DNA of 64,000 nt from Laburnicola sp. R22_1 (taxonomy: Eukaryota; Ascomycota; Dothideomycetes; Pleosporales; Didymosphaeriaceae), in assembly GCA_014281115.1 (NCBI GenBank), contig JACONQ010000015.1:992001-1056000 (forward strand), written 5' to 3'. The notes under the pieces were generated by a model. The model saw only the letters and a list, made by a program, of their open reading frames with translations. It ran no database searches and was not told where the DNA came from. Both the position numbers and the translations under genes were made by a program. Positions within the stretch are counted from its first letter, which is position 1, and every line of letters starts with the position of its first letter. This document shows, piece after piece, positions 24,417 through 35,247 of the stretch.

Positions 24417-25740
24417 TAGTGCCAAGCCAAAAGTCTGTTCCCCCAACACGCTAACGCGCGTACACCAACACCAACACCCTATTTTCAACACTACATTACT
24501 CCACCAATATGAGCTCTTTTGGTGTAGAACTTTCAGGAAATCGTCGCCGCAATGCCGAATTATCTGTCCAGTAATGGGATTTAATTATCGCGAAGTGTGA
24601 GGCGGGCGCGTCATCGCGGGAGTTGGCTGAGGAGTTTAACTGTACGCGTCGCTGCATTAACAAAACACTTTAGAGATATGGAGAACAACACTACAATTAA
24701 TCGCGGCCTTAATTAGGGCGTCCCTAGGCGCTTAATATACATAACAAGCGTGTACTCTATTAAGAGGCACGAAAAAACCCAAGGATTGAATACCCAGCCC
24801 TCCTCCGCGAGGCCTCCCTCCGCCGCATCTCTTGAACAACTGCATATCGCGCATTGAAGGCAGAGAGCCTGACCAACTTCTAGGCAGCGCGGAAGCCTAA
24901 GATCACTCGCGCGGTGGCCTAGGAGAGGCGTTAATTCGAACGGGAATATCGCAATTAGGATTGGCGCGGACAGCCCTTCCAGTTCTTAGATAAGTGCTCT
25001 ATTCAAAGACGCTCCAGCGGCACATCTACATGGGTTTTTCGCCTCCCACACGAGAAATAGAGACATAAGATGATCGAGGAGACAGTTATATTAAGATCTT
25101 GCGCGGCAATGGTGTGGGCGAGTATCTGGCTTGATTGGAGAGGGCGGGTTCGGCGGAGTCCCTTAGTGATTATGCCTAGGGACCTAGCAGCTTGTTGCAA
25201 AGGATACAGCGTATAGAGTTATATTGAAGCTCTACGCGAAGGACTTCTCTGTAATTATTACGCAGGAGATATCTATATGCACGACAACGCGCCCATCCAC
25301 AGGGCGCGACAGTCGCTTAATTTTTTGGCGGAATACGGCATACAACCGATCGAGTGGCCGCGTTATTCCCCCGATATTAACCCCATCAAACATCTCTAGT
25401 GGTCCCTTAAGAGAGAACTCCATAAGCGTTACCCCAATATGGGCGACCTTGGCGACGGCGACAAGGACTTTGAGACCTTCTGCGCGGCGTTGAAAGATTG
25501 CTGGCGTAGGATCCCTGATTCGCTGATTCGCAAGCTTATACTTAGTATGCCGCGCCGCCTACTTGCTCTCCGGCGTGCGCGCGGGTATTAAACAAAATAT
25601 TGATCAAATAATTATCTCTATATCAATTATCAACTCTCTGGGAGCGATATTGGGGGTGCCGGAGCGCTCTGCGCGACGGGGTGGTGATGATGGCGGACCT
25701 CGCTTACCCCTGCGGGGAACAGACTTTTGGCTTAGTACTG
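24417..25740 (+). mobile_element. Tc1-like (Tc1/mariner) transposon
   Basis: 1,324 bases with inverted ends. The left reads TAGTGCCAAGCCAAAAGTC; the right, on the minus strand, reads CAGTACTAAGCCAAAAGTC. They differ only by C/T and G/A. A TA duplication is at 24415-24416 and 25741-25742. It is inserted in the pogo-type transposase above. Confidence 0.92.
24509..25591 (+). pseudogene. Tc1-like transposase, D34E domain with E changed to K
   Basis: One frame of 361 codons runs from ATG (MSSFGVELSG) to TAA. A helix-turn-helix with ASSRELAEEFNCTRRCI (about 24607-24660) precedes the catalytic domain. DWRGQPFQFLDK (about 24960-24990) lies where the first catalytic motif of this family sits. The second Asp is in HDNAPIH (25280-25300). 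Thirty-four residues later, in WPRYSPDINPIKHL, the expected Glu of NPIEHLW is Lys, and the following Trp is TAG. About ten in-frame stops, TAG mainly. Inactive. Confidence 0.9.
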
Positions 25741-27174
25741 TATAAATAGATTACTATCTTAGCATACGTCTATGCTAACGAATTAGTTTTGCCGCCAAGC
25801 CTTATCTATTAGGCTACTAACAACGGTATACAATTAAGCTAGGTAGAGGACATTAAGGCAGGAAAGCACTTAGTACACGTTACCTTATTCTAGTTAGACT
25901 GGACTAACAATAATATTGACCTTGCCTGGCTCGAATAGGTGTTTAATCGCTACACTAAGGCAAAAGCTTAATAATTTTACTAACTACTTATTCTTAATAG
26001 CTATAGATTTTATTAACTACTATAATTAGAATAGAATCCTTCTAGCTATACTTCCTCCTTATTTAACTTATATACTTTAGCTGCTTAATATAGTGTTCTT
26101 TAAGCCTCTCTTAACTACGTACTTAGCTAAGCTATTAACCTATCTCTATAAGAACTAAGGCCTTATTCCTATTAAGAAGAGCGACTTCTTCTCTTTATTC
26201 TAGAAGGCCTAGACAAGCTCCTTTAAGGAGGAGATAATACTTAAGTCTTTTAAAGCAACAGATATCTCACCATTTAATCCAAAGGTTATACTCAAAAAGT
26301 TTACCTAAACTATCTAAAATAAGCAAGGATTGCAAGAGAGTTCTACGTTAGTACTTAGTAGATCTAACTAGCGTAAACTAGATTGCCTTATACGATTTGT
26401 AGTAGAAGACTAGAGCAGTAAGGACGCGTAGAAGCTTAGCTGCTTACTCTACTATATCTTAGTTTAGAACAAGCTACTTTGCTATGAAATTAACAGGCTT
26501 AAGGAGGCATTATTAGTTAAGAAGAAGCATAAGAAGAAGGGTAAGCTGCTGAACCTTTAGCAACGTTAAGAGTACTATAGGGGAGTAGTTATTTAGTTAC
26601 TAAGGAAGATTTAGAAGGCTTATATACGCTAGTTTATAAAAGAGCAAGAGGAGAAGGAGTAGAAGCTTTAAAAAGTAGAAATAGCTAAGTTAAGAAAGGT
26701 AGCTAAACTATATAAGGAGAAAATTTTAGAAGAGAAGCATGTGGTACAGAAGGCGGCTAAGGTAGCTAGGGAGAAGGAGAAGGCTAAGAAGGCAGCAGAG
26801 AGCGCGTACTAGAAAGCGGCTTATAGCTTAGTAAAAGCTCTATAATTAACCTAAAAGGGTAAGAGAAAGGCCTTATAGCTATCTACGTAGAGTAATAAGC
26901 GTTAGAAGCGTGTGGTTAATGCTATAGCTACTAAGGAGGCCTTAGGTACCGCATTAGCAGCTCTACCTAAGGCTACGCAGTATAGCCATAACATTAAGCT
27001 TCTAGGTAAATATAAGTAGTGTAAGTTAATTGTAAGTATTAATATAGTACTCTACTATAAAATCTAGTAATAATAGTTACTATGTGTAGCTCTCTAGCCT
27101 TGTTTCTTATAGAGCTATTTTAGCGTAGGTGGCCCATTACGTAAAGTGGTCCATCACGCGCATAGATACGTTAG

Positions 27175-30100
27175 GGTTAGGCCTTAAGTTCCTAGAAATA
27201 TTAATATATCGCGCACCTATTCAATTAGGTTTTTTTATTACTACACTATTGCAAACCTATGCGTAAAGGTTTTCTAATACTATTCTTATCTTTTTACCTC
27301 CTATTAGAGTCTATAGCTTAACTACGTTACTTTATAATATTAGTTGCACAGCTGCGCAGCTAAATAACGCTATACTAAATTAAATTTTTTTAATATAATT
27401 ATGCACGCAGCCAGCGTAGCACTAGTCCCTACTATATATACTATCTAGAACTACGCTATTTCTAGTTAAAAAAATTTTAATACAACTATGCACGCGGCTA
27501 GCGTGCGAAATAGTGGTCCTAGCTTTGCGTACTATCTAGCACTATGCTATACCCTAGCTAAATTATTTTTAACACAACCTATACGACGCGCGTATACTAG
27601 CGTTCTACTAGTCTATATTTTAGATTATTAATAGGCCTTCTAGAGATAGTATTTCTAAAACACCTAATAGAAGGTACTACTATAATATCTTAGATAGAAG
27701 GCATAAGCTAGGCCTAGAGATGCAACTAGTTAGGGCTACTAGGGTAAGCTTAACTAGACTTGCACTACTACTAGCTATACTTTTTTTTACTAATTAGAAA
27801 ATTAGCTAGTGCTACTAATAGTAGCGCTGCCTAAGTAAGCTTACTCTTTTATTTAAAATATTACAGTGGTATCTTCTACTTAGTATTTTAGAGTTAATAT
27901 AATATATTAACCCTAGTGTATATTAGGCCTATACACGTATAGCAATAGCCTTTAATAAAAAAATTAATTATAGATATTATGTAGTAATATAATAGTTTAT
28001 TATTTGTATCTTCTAGTAAATAATAGTAATTATCCTTAGATTACTCTACGCCGTAATTGCTATGCTTTCTTTGTCTTTTTTATTACCTATTCTTTTAAAA
28101 ACTTAGTTTACGTTATTATTTTATTATTATTATTATTACTACTAGTATATTTATATAGTATTATAAGTAGTAAAGAGATAGAGGTACTAGTGCGTATACC
28201 TCTTATTATTATTCTCTTTAATAGAAGTTAACTATATATAGTAATATGTAGTAAGATTATAGTTAGCACTAAGATTCTTCTCTAGTAGGTAGAAGTTGTT
28301 AAGCTTAGCTATATATATTGCGTCGCGTAACTATAACTACTTGTGTAGCAGCTATAGACTAAGCTTCTTAAGTTAGATAATCTAGAGATCTATTTACACC
28401 TAGTATAAATCTAGTAGACTTCTTAGATACTATATACCTATCTTTTTAAATATGCCTTTTAGCGTCTTAGTATATTATAGTATTACTACTTTATTAATTT
28501 GTACACTCTTTAGCTTAGCTACTCTAGTAGGCGTAAGAGTAGGGCGCGTTATCTTTTTAAGCGTATATAAATTTAATATAGTAAAGGGAGAAGATAGAGG
28601 ATGTAATAAGTAAGTATTACTTAGAAGTACTTAAATTTATAGTATAGACTTATAGGAAGCTAGTTAATAGTTTTGCTAATAGTAATGCGTTATATATACT
28701 TATAGTATGTAAGTATATTTTATAGGTAAAAGTATAGAGTATTACTATTTATAGGATAGCGTAGGCATAGGCCCTTATAGGGTAATATTTAGAGACTGTC
28801 TATATATGGCACTTTAGACGTCTGTTTAGCTAATGCTAAGCTTTTTGGCTGATGCTAAGCTTACGTAATACGGGGCCGCGCAATTGTGCGATGCTCACAA
28901 ATCGCATATATTCCCTCCGTACGCAGATAGTTACTAAGATATAAATAAACTAGAATACTTCCTTTATTACCCCGACTGTACGTGACTAGTTATGCTAGCT
29001 ATCTCGACTTGTTATAAGGGAGACAGCCCACCTAACAGAGACTATGTTTAGGTAGAAGCTAATTTAGAAATAGCTATATTACGTTGCCTTAGAGTTAACT
29101 TAAATTATTGTAATTAAATTTTTATATTTTGGTATTTAAGTTCCTAGGACCTATATTTTAAAAGTGAATGCGGTTTTAGTGTTAGTTAACCCGAGCCGCT
29201 TTGTCTACTTAGCCACAAACTAATAGCTAATAAGCTTGGCTGTTAGAATAATATAATGTGTTTTACTACTTATTTAGCAACACTACTTATCTGGCAGTCT
29301 TACTAAAACTACTACTAAGCTTTTTTTTTAATTAATTATAACTTTATACTAATGCTCTTAATCGCCTTTAGAAAAAGGTAGAGTTACTCTAACTATAAAT
29401 ACTGTCTATAAATACTAATTTTTAAAAGCTTATAAAACTAACTTTAGTGGGGTGACTAGATAAATAGTGTTGCTAGATAAGTAGTAGAATACGTTAAGTA
29501 TAGTTATAATGTTATTACTACAAGAATCTATTTGTCTAACTAAATTTAAAAGCTACTTTAATTAGAAGTATTAATTAGGATTGCGGGATTGTATAAATCT
29601 GCGTGCCACGCTAGCCATAAGGCTAACAATGGCTTAAAATTATTAACCTAGTTCTTAAGGATTAGATCTAATTACCTACGATAAATTTGACTTAACGAAG
29701 CGTTGTTGTGGCCAGTATATTAAAAGGGCATACTTTTGCCGTAAATAAAGTCTTCGCGCGCCTTAGGCTTTAGAGAGTAGATGCGATAGTTATAATTAGA
29801 CTAAAGAAAGGATATTGTATCTTAAGAAGCTATAATAAATATTTCGTAAGAACTATAGAAAAAATTAGTTGCTTTTGTGCAGATATAGTCTCTTAAAGTT
29901 AAGGTACTCTTGTTTTATCTTAGCACACTATGCGTCTTACGACTCTGGGATAGATATTAACCTCCCCCCCTATGTGGCGAAGTACACCTATGTCCTAAAG
30001 AAAACAAGAGGTACTTTAAATATATAGCAATATTTACCTATGCGCGTAACATTATTCTTATTAATAAATTGTTAATATAAACTTCTATATCTTTTTTAGC

Positions 30101-30950
30101 TAGCTACCTAGTTATATGTAAAAATTACGCAAAGTTAGCTATTTTATATTATGTTGCGCGCCCTACCTACTCTAATTCTATAACACTACTTTTGCCACAA
30201 CAATATTGCCTCGCTATTTTACTAGTAGAAAATAAGTTTATATTAATTATAAATATATATTATATTTTTATATAGTATATTAAGATATTCTAAGTAGTAA
30301 GCGTAGCGCAAATTGCATATTCGCTATAGAGGTTAGTATATCTAATATGCCAGAGCTCTAAAAGTAGATATTATAGTACGATTATATAACTGCTATTGCA
30401 ACCTAGTATAAATTAGTAGGTTTTCTTACGCATAGTCAAGCTTCTCGCTTATAGCTGTCTAGCCTTTCTTAGGATAAACATTAAGGACTAATATGCTAGA
30501 AAGAACCATAGGCTCGCAACGCGGCCCGCCCCCACTAGTTAGTAATATTGTTAAAATCTGAATTTTTAGCAGACAGTATATTGAATCAAATAGGTCATAG
30601 ACTAATATTGTAGCCTAGTTAAGTACTACGTAGAACTTTATATAATTATTTATAAACGCACAATATGCTTAATGCTTAATTAAGGTAAAAGCGACTTTAA
30701 CTAAGTCGATGGGTCACTGCAACTAAGCGCTAGCCATTAGAAATCGAAAACCTCCCACTCGTAATCTATATAAAGGCTACCTAAGAAAGGCTTGCACATG
30801 AAACAATAGTCCAGATCTGGGCTAGTGCTGGAATGAAAACGAGACCTATAGATCTCCTGTTTTTATGCCAAATAGGCTTCAAAGCTTAAGTTCTCCACTT
30901 GCATGAAAGCAGCCACTACACTAATAGCCACCGTAACGTTTACTACAAGA
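27175..30950. other. AT-rich, RIP-decayed block
   Basis: No gene can be assigned. Less AT-rich patches occur at 28800-28930, 29570-29960 and 30400-30540, but with stops in every frame. Two motif repeats (TTTTAACACAACTATGCACGCGG-like segments at about 27400 and 27480) suggest small duplicated pieces. Confidence 0.5.
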
Positions 30951-30959
30951 TAGAGATAT

Positions 30960-33222
30960 TGGTGTCTAGGCTTAGGAGAGCGCTGGATAATAAAGATAGT
31001 TGGCGCCCTTATTGCGCAGCAGCTTTATAATCGCCTTGCGGCCTCTAAATGTAGCCGCTTGTAGTGCGTTGTCGAAGTGTCCACCCTGCGCGTTGATGTT
31101 GGCACCCTTGTTGAGTAGCAGCTGCATAGTCTTCTTATGGTCTTTAGATGAAGCCGCCTGGAGTGTATTGCTGTACCGTCCACCCTGCGCGTTAACGTCG
31201 GCGCCCTTGTTGACTAGTAGCTTTATAGTTGTCTTATGGCCTCTAAATAAAGCTGCCTAGAGTGCGTTGCTGAAGAATCCACCCTGCGCGTTAATGTTGA
31301 CGCCCTTCTTGACTAGTAGCTTCACAATTGCACCTTGGCCTCTAGATAAAGCCGCGTAGAGTGTGTTGCCGTACTGTTCACCCTGCGTATTGACCTTGGC
31401 GCCATTGTTGAGCAGCAGCTTTATAATCACCTCGTGGCCTCTATACAAAGCTGCCTAGTGTGCGTTGCTGTAGTGCCCACCCTGTGCGTTGACGTTGGCG
31501 CCCTTCTTGACTAGCAGCTTTATAATTGTCTCATGGCCTTTGTATGAAGCTGTATAGAGAGCGTTGCTGTACTCTCTATTCTGCGCGTTAACGTTGGCGC
31601 CCTTGTTAACTAGCAGCTTTATAATCGCCTTGTAGCCTCTAGATAAAGCCGCCTGGAGTGCGTTGCAGTATTCTCCACCCTTTGTGTTAATGTTGGCGCC
31701 CTTATTAAGCAGTAGCTTTACAATCGCCTTGTGGCCTCTGTACGAAGCCGCCTGGAGTGTATTGCTGTACTCTCCACCCTGCGCATTAACCTTACCGCTA
31801 TTCTTAACTAGTAGCTTAACTATTCTTCTTAAGCCAGCGAGGCTTGCGTAATACAATGGAGGTGGAAGTGAATGTAGGCTCTTTTGGAAATCGGAGTCCC
31901 TCTATGGTTTATCTAGATTATGGATTCGAAGCTAGTTTAGATAAGCGTTGTTTTTGTTTGAAAGCAGAACTATTGCCTCTTGAATATATCCTGCGTGTTT
32001 CTCTGTAGCTTAAGCATGCTCTATCTAGTACCTAGCTGAGTAGTCTGCTAGCCTAAACTCTTTCGCATTGTTATAGCTTAGTATCTTGACTCCCTAAAAC
32101 TGGAGAAGGTATCTAAGGCAGCTCCTCGCTATAGCATTATGGCACACGGCGTGTTGTATGCTATAGTGTGCTGCTAAACCTCTTCTAATCCTATCTAAGA
32201 TAAGATACTCTTTAACAGAGCAGTGCGCAAGCGCTACAACTTATCTAGCTCGCCCTAGTATTCTATTTTCCTTATCTGTAGTAATGGCGACAAGGCTGGA
32301 GCAGATACTTAATACACCTAACGGATCTTTAAGAACTTTGTCGCAATCGAATCTGGCTTTATCCTCTAAACTAATGGCTACTATCTTAGCGACCTCGTCC
32401 ACCGAGAGCGGTCGAGCTGAAAACGTTAGCCACTATAGAATGGGGACGGCATACTAAGCATTGACTTTGCTGATTGCTGAAAGAATGCGATTATATGTCT
32501 TGTCTAGCGTTAGAGGAAGCGTTGCAAGCGATCTCCGCAGCGATGCTTGCGTATAATACTTCCCTAACGCGTCTAGCTGGCAACTAGCCCATTGAAACCT
32601 GTAGTTGACATTAGTCTTGCGAATTCAGGCGAGAGTAGGACGGCACGCATACATTCCTTGTGCTCCTTTTATAAGAGCAGCCTTAATGTCCTGCCTAAGA
32701 GCAAGGTCCTTTTCCTACCTACTTAATTATTTGTTGTTAGAGAGTTGTTGTCTTACGTATTTCTGTATATCTCTGTCCACTAGCTTGCTTCGCAGATTAA
32801 TAAAATTCTGCTAGTGTATAAATGTCTTTAACAAACTCTTAAGTTCACGTTCTTGGCGACTGGCCAGGAGTATGTGCGCGTTCTGAAGCTGCCATACAGA
32901 CACAGTCTTAAGAATGCCTGTTAGCTCTGCCCGCTCAGAACACTTATTAAGAGCATTGAGAACAATGTACACATATAGGAACTCCCGCATTATCTATTGC
33001 AGCACTTCTAAAAGCGCATATAGTGAGGGCTGTCGCTGCCCATTCTCACACAAGGAGAATAATGTCCTAAGGCTTGTTGGGATTGTAACGCACTGCTGCA
33101 AAATTTGCGAGATTAAGGAGCGCACTATTAGCTCCGCGCTCTGCTTCTATATATTATTAAAGTTAAAGAAGAAGTACGCAACCGCCTTGCTAGGGTTGCT
33201 GTTGTAGTGCTAAAATATGTCC
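30960..33222 (-). pseudogene. NACHT-ankyrin (NLR/STAND) protein, main part: NACHT rest and ankyrin repeats
   Basis: Fungal NLRs of this type sense non-self or damage and trigger cell death or incompatibility. After the transposon insertion the frame runs on with SKAVAYFFFNFNN (about 33170), CENGQRQPSLYALLEV, the Walker B region now VLNALNKC (about 32965-32940) where the family has VLDALDEC, a QLQNAHILLASRQERE stretch, and a winged-helix-like segment with LATLPLTLDKTYNRIL (about 32520) and WLTFSARPLSVDEVAKIV (about 32440). Nine 33-residue ankyrin repeats follow (31860-30970), unusually alike. Both Walker B Asp and the Glu are changed by G-to-A. Stops are TAG/TAA. Confidence 0.88.
30970..31860 (-). 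repeat. Nine near-identical 99-bp ankyrin units
   Basis: The unit (33 residues) follows the pattern GGxYSNALQAASYRGHxAIIKLLxNKGANVNAQ in parts of at most 20 residues at a time. Units keep period and phase from 31860 to 30970. Differences between units are few and many are not transitions, so the units were already alike before RIP. Confidence 0.85.
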
Positions 33223-33224
33223 TA

Positions 33225-35014
33225 AGCTAGCGTACATAGTCTCCGGCCACCCGGGGATTCCGGCCACCCCACCAAAACGCGACACCCGCACAAAACACGC
33301 GATATCTTAACAACGCTTATTATGATTGCCACTGCGTGCACATAGACTCTAGAGTTGCAGCAGCAGCAGCTACTAAAGCTGTTTCTGAAGCGCTCGATAT
33401 AGTAGATCTTTGCTGCTGAGCTCCTGCAGCCTCAGCTGCGCGTATAGCCTCTACGATAGTCTCTACCTCTGCAAAGCGTCGATTTGGGTCTATTTGAACG
33501 CGCTTTCGAGGACGCTGAGAGCTAGTAGTCTGTAGATGATACTCAAGGCGTCTTTTCTCTGATTCTAGCCCTGCAGCTCTAGCATTTGCAGCTGCTAGCG
33601 CCTTACCTGCTTTCTGAAGGAGTAGCCGGGTCCTACAACCTAGATTCTCGACGCTCTGGACGTCGCGCTGCGCTATATAGAGATCGCGAGGGCCTTGAGG
33701 GGTTAAGAGGAAGCTCTGAGGCTGCTGATGAGGCTGCTGCTAATACGTAGGCGTAGTAGGCCTCTGAGAGACTTGCAACGAGCTGAGCACGTGATTAATG
33801 TTGAATGGGCAGATACCAGCAGCCTGCCAGCCAGCTCGAATCACACGCTCTGTGAAGCCTGCCTCCCTAGCTTGATAGTAGCAGGCGATAAAGCGCTCCT
33901 TCTTAACAGGCGCGGCGTCGTCGAGCGATGCAAGCTCCTGGATCTGGCGTCGGTAACTAGACTTGATAACGGAGAAAGGGGCGAGATCTAGAGGCTGTAG
34001 GACGTGCGAGGTATGCGCAGGTAGGTATAGGAGCTCTATTCGATGCTGTTTGCAGAGCCATAGGAAGTCTATATCGATGTGGCTGCCATGGCCGTCGAGG
34101 ATGAGGAGGCGGTACTGGCCATCACCTACAGCTGTCTCAGGGATAAATATGCGCTGTAGCCACTCAACACCTATCGCTTTCGACGTCCATCCGTTCTCAG
34201 AGGTTGTATAGAGCCAGTTAGGTACGTAGGACGAGGGAAACCATGTAGTCTGTAGGGTCTGGCCTTTGAAGATGACGGCGCAGTGCAGTTTCCGCCCTGC
34301 TGCTGATACACACTCGATTATAGAGACCCACTCGCGATTCTCTGGAGACCGAATGTAAGCCTTCTTCTTCTGGCTACTAGAGAGTACTCTGGTGTTCGTA
34401 CATACCCCTAGAGCTACACCAGTCTCATCCATATTCCAGATATCCTCTGTACGTATATTGAGGCGTATTCTAGTCTGCTCAAAGAGCTCTAGAAAGGCGC
34501 GTACACGCTCTGGAGTAGCTGAATTAGCTCTCTGAGCCTCTAGCTTTCTGCCGACTACTGAGGCTATGCGTGGCTGGCGCTTGATGAAGTGGTATAGCCA
34601 GTGCTTGCCGACAGGCTGATCGTCGCCGTTCATACGTAGGATTCGATTGGCCATTTCTCGAGCGCGAGCGTGTGAGGGAGGACAGGCGCGCGCGTCTTCT
34701 TCGAGGATCCATTCTACTAGGAAGTCCTCTTGTAGAGGAGTCAGCCGCTGCTGATGCTGATGGCTAGTTACGCTGGTAGTCGCGCCACGTAGTTGGTCTT
34801 GAAATGTAGATCGAGGAAGGCCGTACGCCTCTGCTGCTGCTCGCTGGCTCTTATAAATGCCTGTATTGTAATCGCTGATCGCTGATTGTATAGCCAGCTC
34901 ACGGGCGTCCATATTGATGAGTGTTATGGAAAGAAATCGCGTGTTTTGTGCGGGTGTCGCGTTTTGGTGGGGTGGCCGGAATCCCCGGGTGGCCGGAGAC
35001 TATGTACGCTAGCT
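33225..35014 (-). mobile_element. pogo-type transposon, nearly intact
   Basis: 1,790 bases. Perfect 79-base inverted repeats lie at 33225-33303 and 34936-35014, starting AGCTAGCGTACATA. TA is duplicated at 33223-33224 and 35015-35016. It is inserted in the NACHT domain of the NLR pseudogene just after the P-loop. This is the best preserved DNA transposon in the window. Confidence 0.93.
33320..34912 (-). pseudogene. pogo/Tigger-like transposase, one in-frame TAG
   Basis: Start 34912 (MDARELAIQSAISDYNTG). The first 390 codons are open. TAG at 33742-33740 sits in a Gln-rich stretch (Tyr-TAG-Gln-Gln-Pro), and the same frame then stays open for 139 more codons to TAA at 33322-33320, giving about 530 codons. 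Residues 1-55: psq-type helix-turn-helix (AAAEAYGLPRSTFQ). 60-125: CENP-B-type DNA-binding domain (WLYHFIKRQP). Catalytic Asp: IWNMDETGVALG (about residue 161), LLILDGHGSH (about 272) and LQPLDLAPFSV (about 305), all intact. The C-terminal 140 residues are helical and Ala/Glu-rich. A single CAG-to-TAG change explains the break, so one base separates this from a full reading frame. A natural 390-residue product is the alternative. Confidence 0.9.
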
Positions 35015-35016
35015 TA

Positions 35017-35245
35017 GAGAACAGTCAAGGTGAGAATAGTTTTGCCGCATCCTAGAATGCCATATAACTAGAGGAACGATGAAGTACTCGTCTTCTACTC
35101 GGCATACTGGTTGTCCTTAAGAAACTAAAGCCCTGTATTGTTGTGGCGTTGCTTAAGCGCCTTATAGTAGTTTGTGGATAGATCTGGCGCAGATAGCCAC
35201 CTACGTATCTTGTCTGCCTTTTTATCTTTGCGTTGGCTGCCGCTC
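35017..35245 (-). pseudogene. NACHT-ankyrin protein, N-terminal part with P-loop
   Basis: In frame with the downstream part. It reads ADKIRRWLSAPDLSTNYYKAL (about 35220-35155), then LYGILGCGKTILTLTVL. The Walker A residues Gly-Cys-Gly-Lys-Thr are at 35038-35052 and intact. This is the standard start of a fungal NACHT module (usually WLSAPDPSTNYNKAL... WLYGIPGCGKTIL). TAG/TAA replaces Gln or Trp at several sites. The gene is cut at 35246 by another transposon, and the N-terminal effector region was not found beyond it. Confidence 0.85.
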
Positions 35246-35247
35246 TA

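Larger units (their letters stand above)
23838..27060 (+). pseudogene. pogo-family transposase, heavily RIP-mutated, interrupted
   Basis: The expected start codon is ATA (23838-23840) where relatives have ATG, followed by ALINDAIADI. The N-terminal helix-turn-helix, the domain with VELINYIKELTA, and NRYNADLGNKYSLYFNFLG (about 24200-24260) are clear. The first catalytic motif has lost its Asp-Glu context (YNIDKKGCLIS, about 24301). The frame breaks at the Tc1 insertion after DSSY and runs on as KxITILAYVYANELVLPPSLIY at 25743. The second catalytic motif reads LILNSY (Asp to Asn). The C-terminal third is a Lys/Glu-rich coiled coil (26500-26900). Stops are everywhere. The end is approximate. Confidence 0.75.
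23747..27174 (+). mobile_element. pogo-type transposon (long C-terminus family), split by a Tc1-like element
   Basis: The ends form inverted repeats of about 55 bases that differ mostly by transitions. The left copy (about 23749-23807) has AACGTGTCTGTGCGCG. The right copy (about 27115-27172) on the minus strand has AACGTATCTATGCGCG. Both contain CCACCTACGC near their inner side. Exact ends are uncertain by a few bases. Its protein is of the same family as those at 35248-37360, 37363-39496 and 52903-55037. It is the most decayed of the four. Confidence 0.75.
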
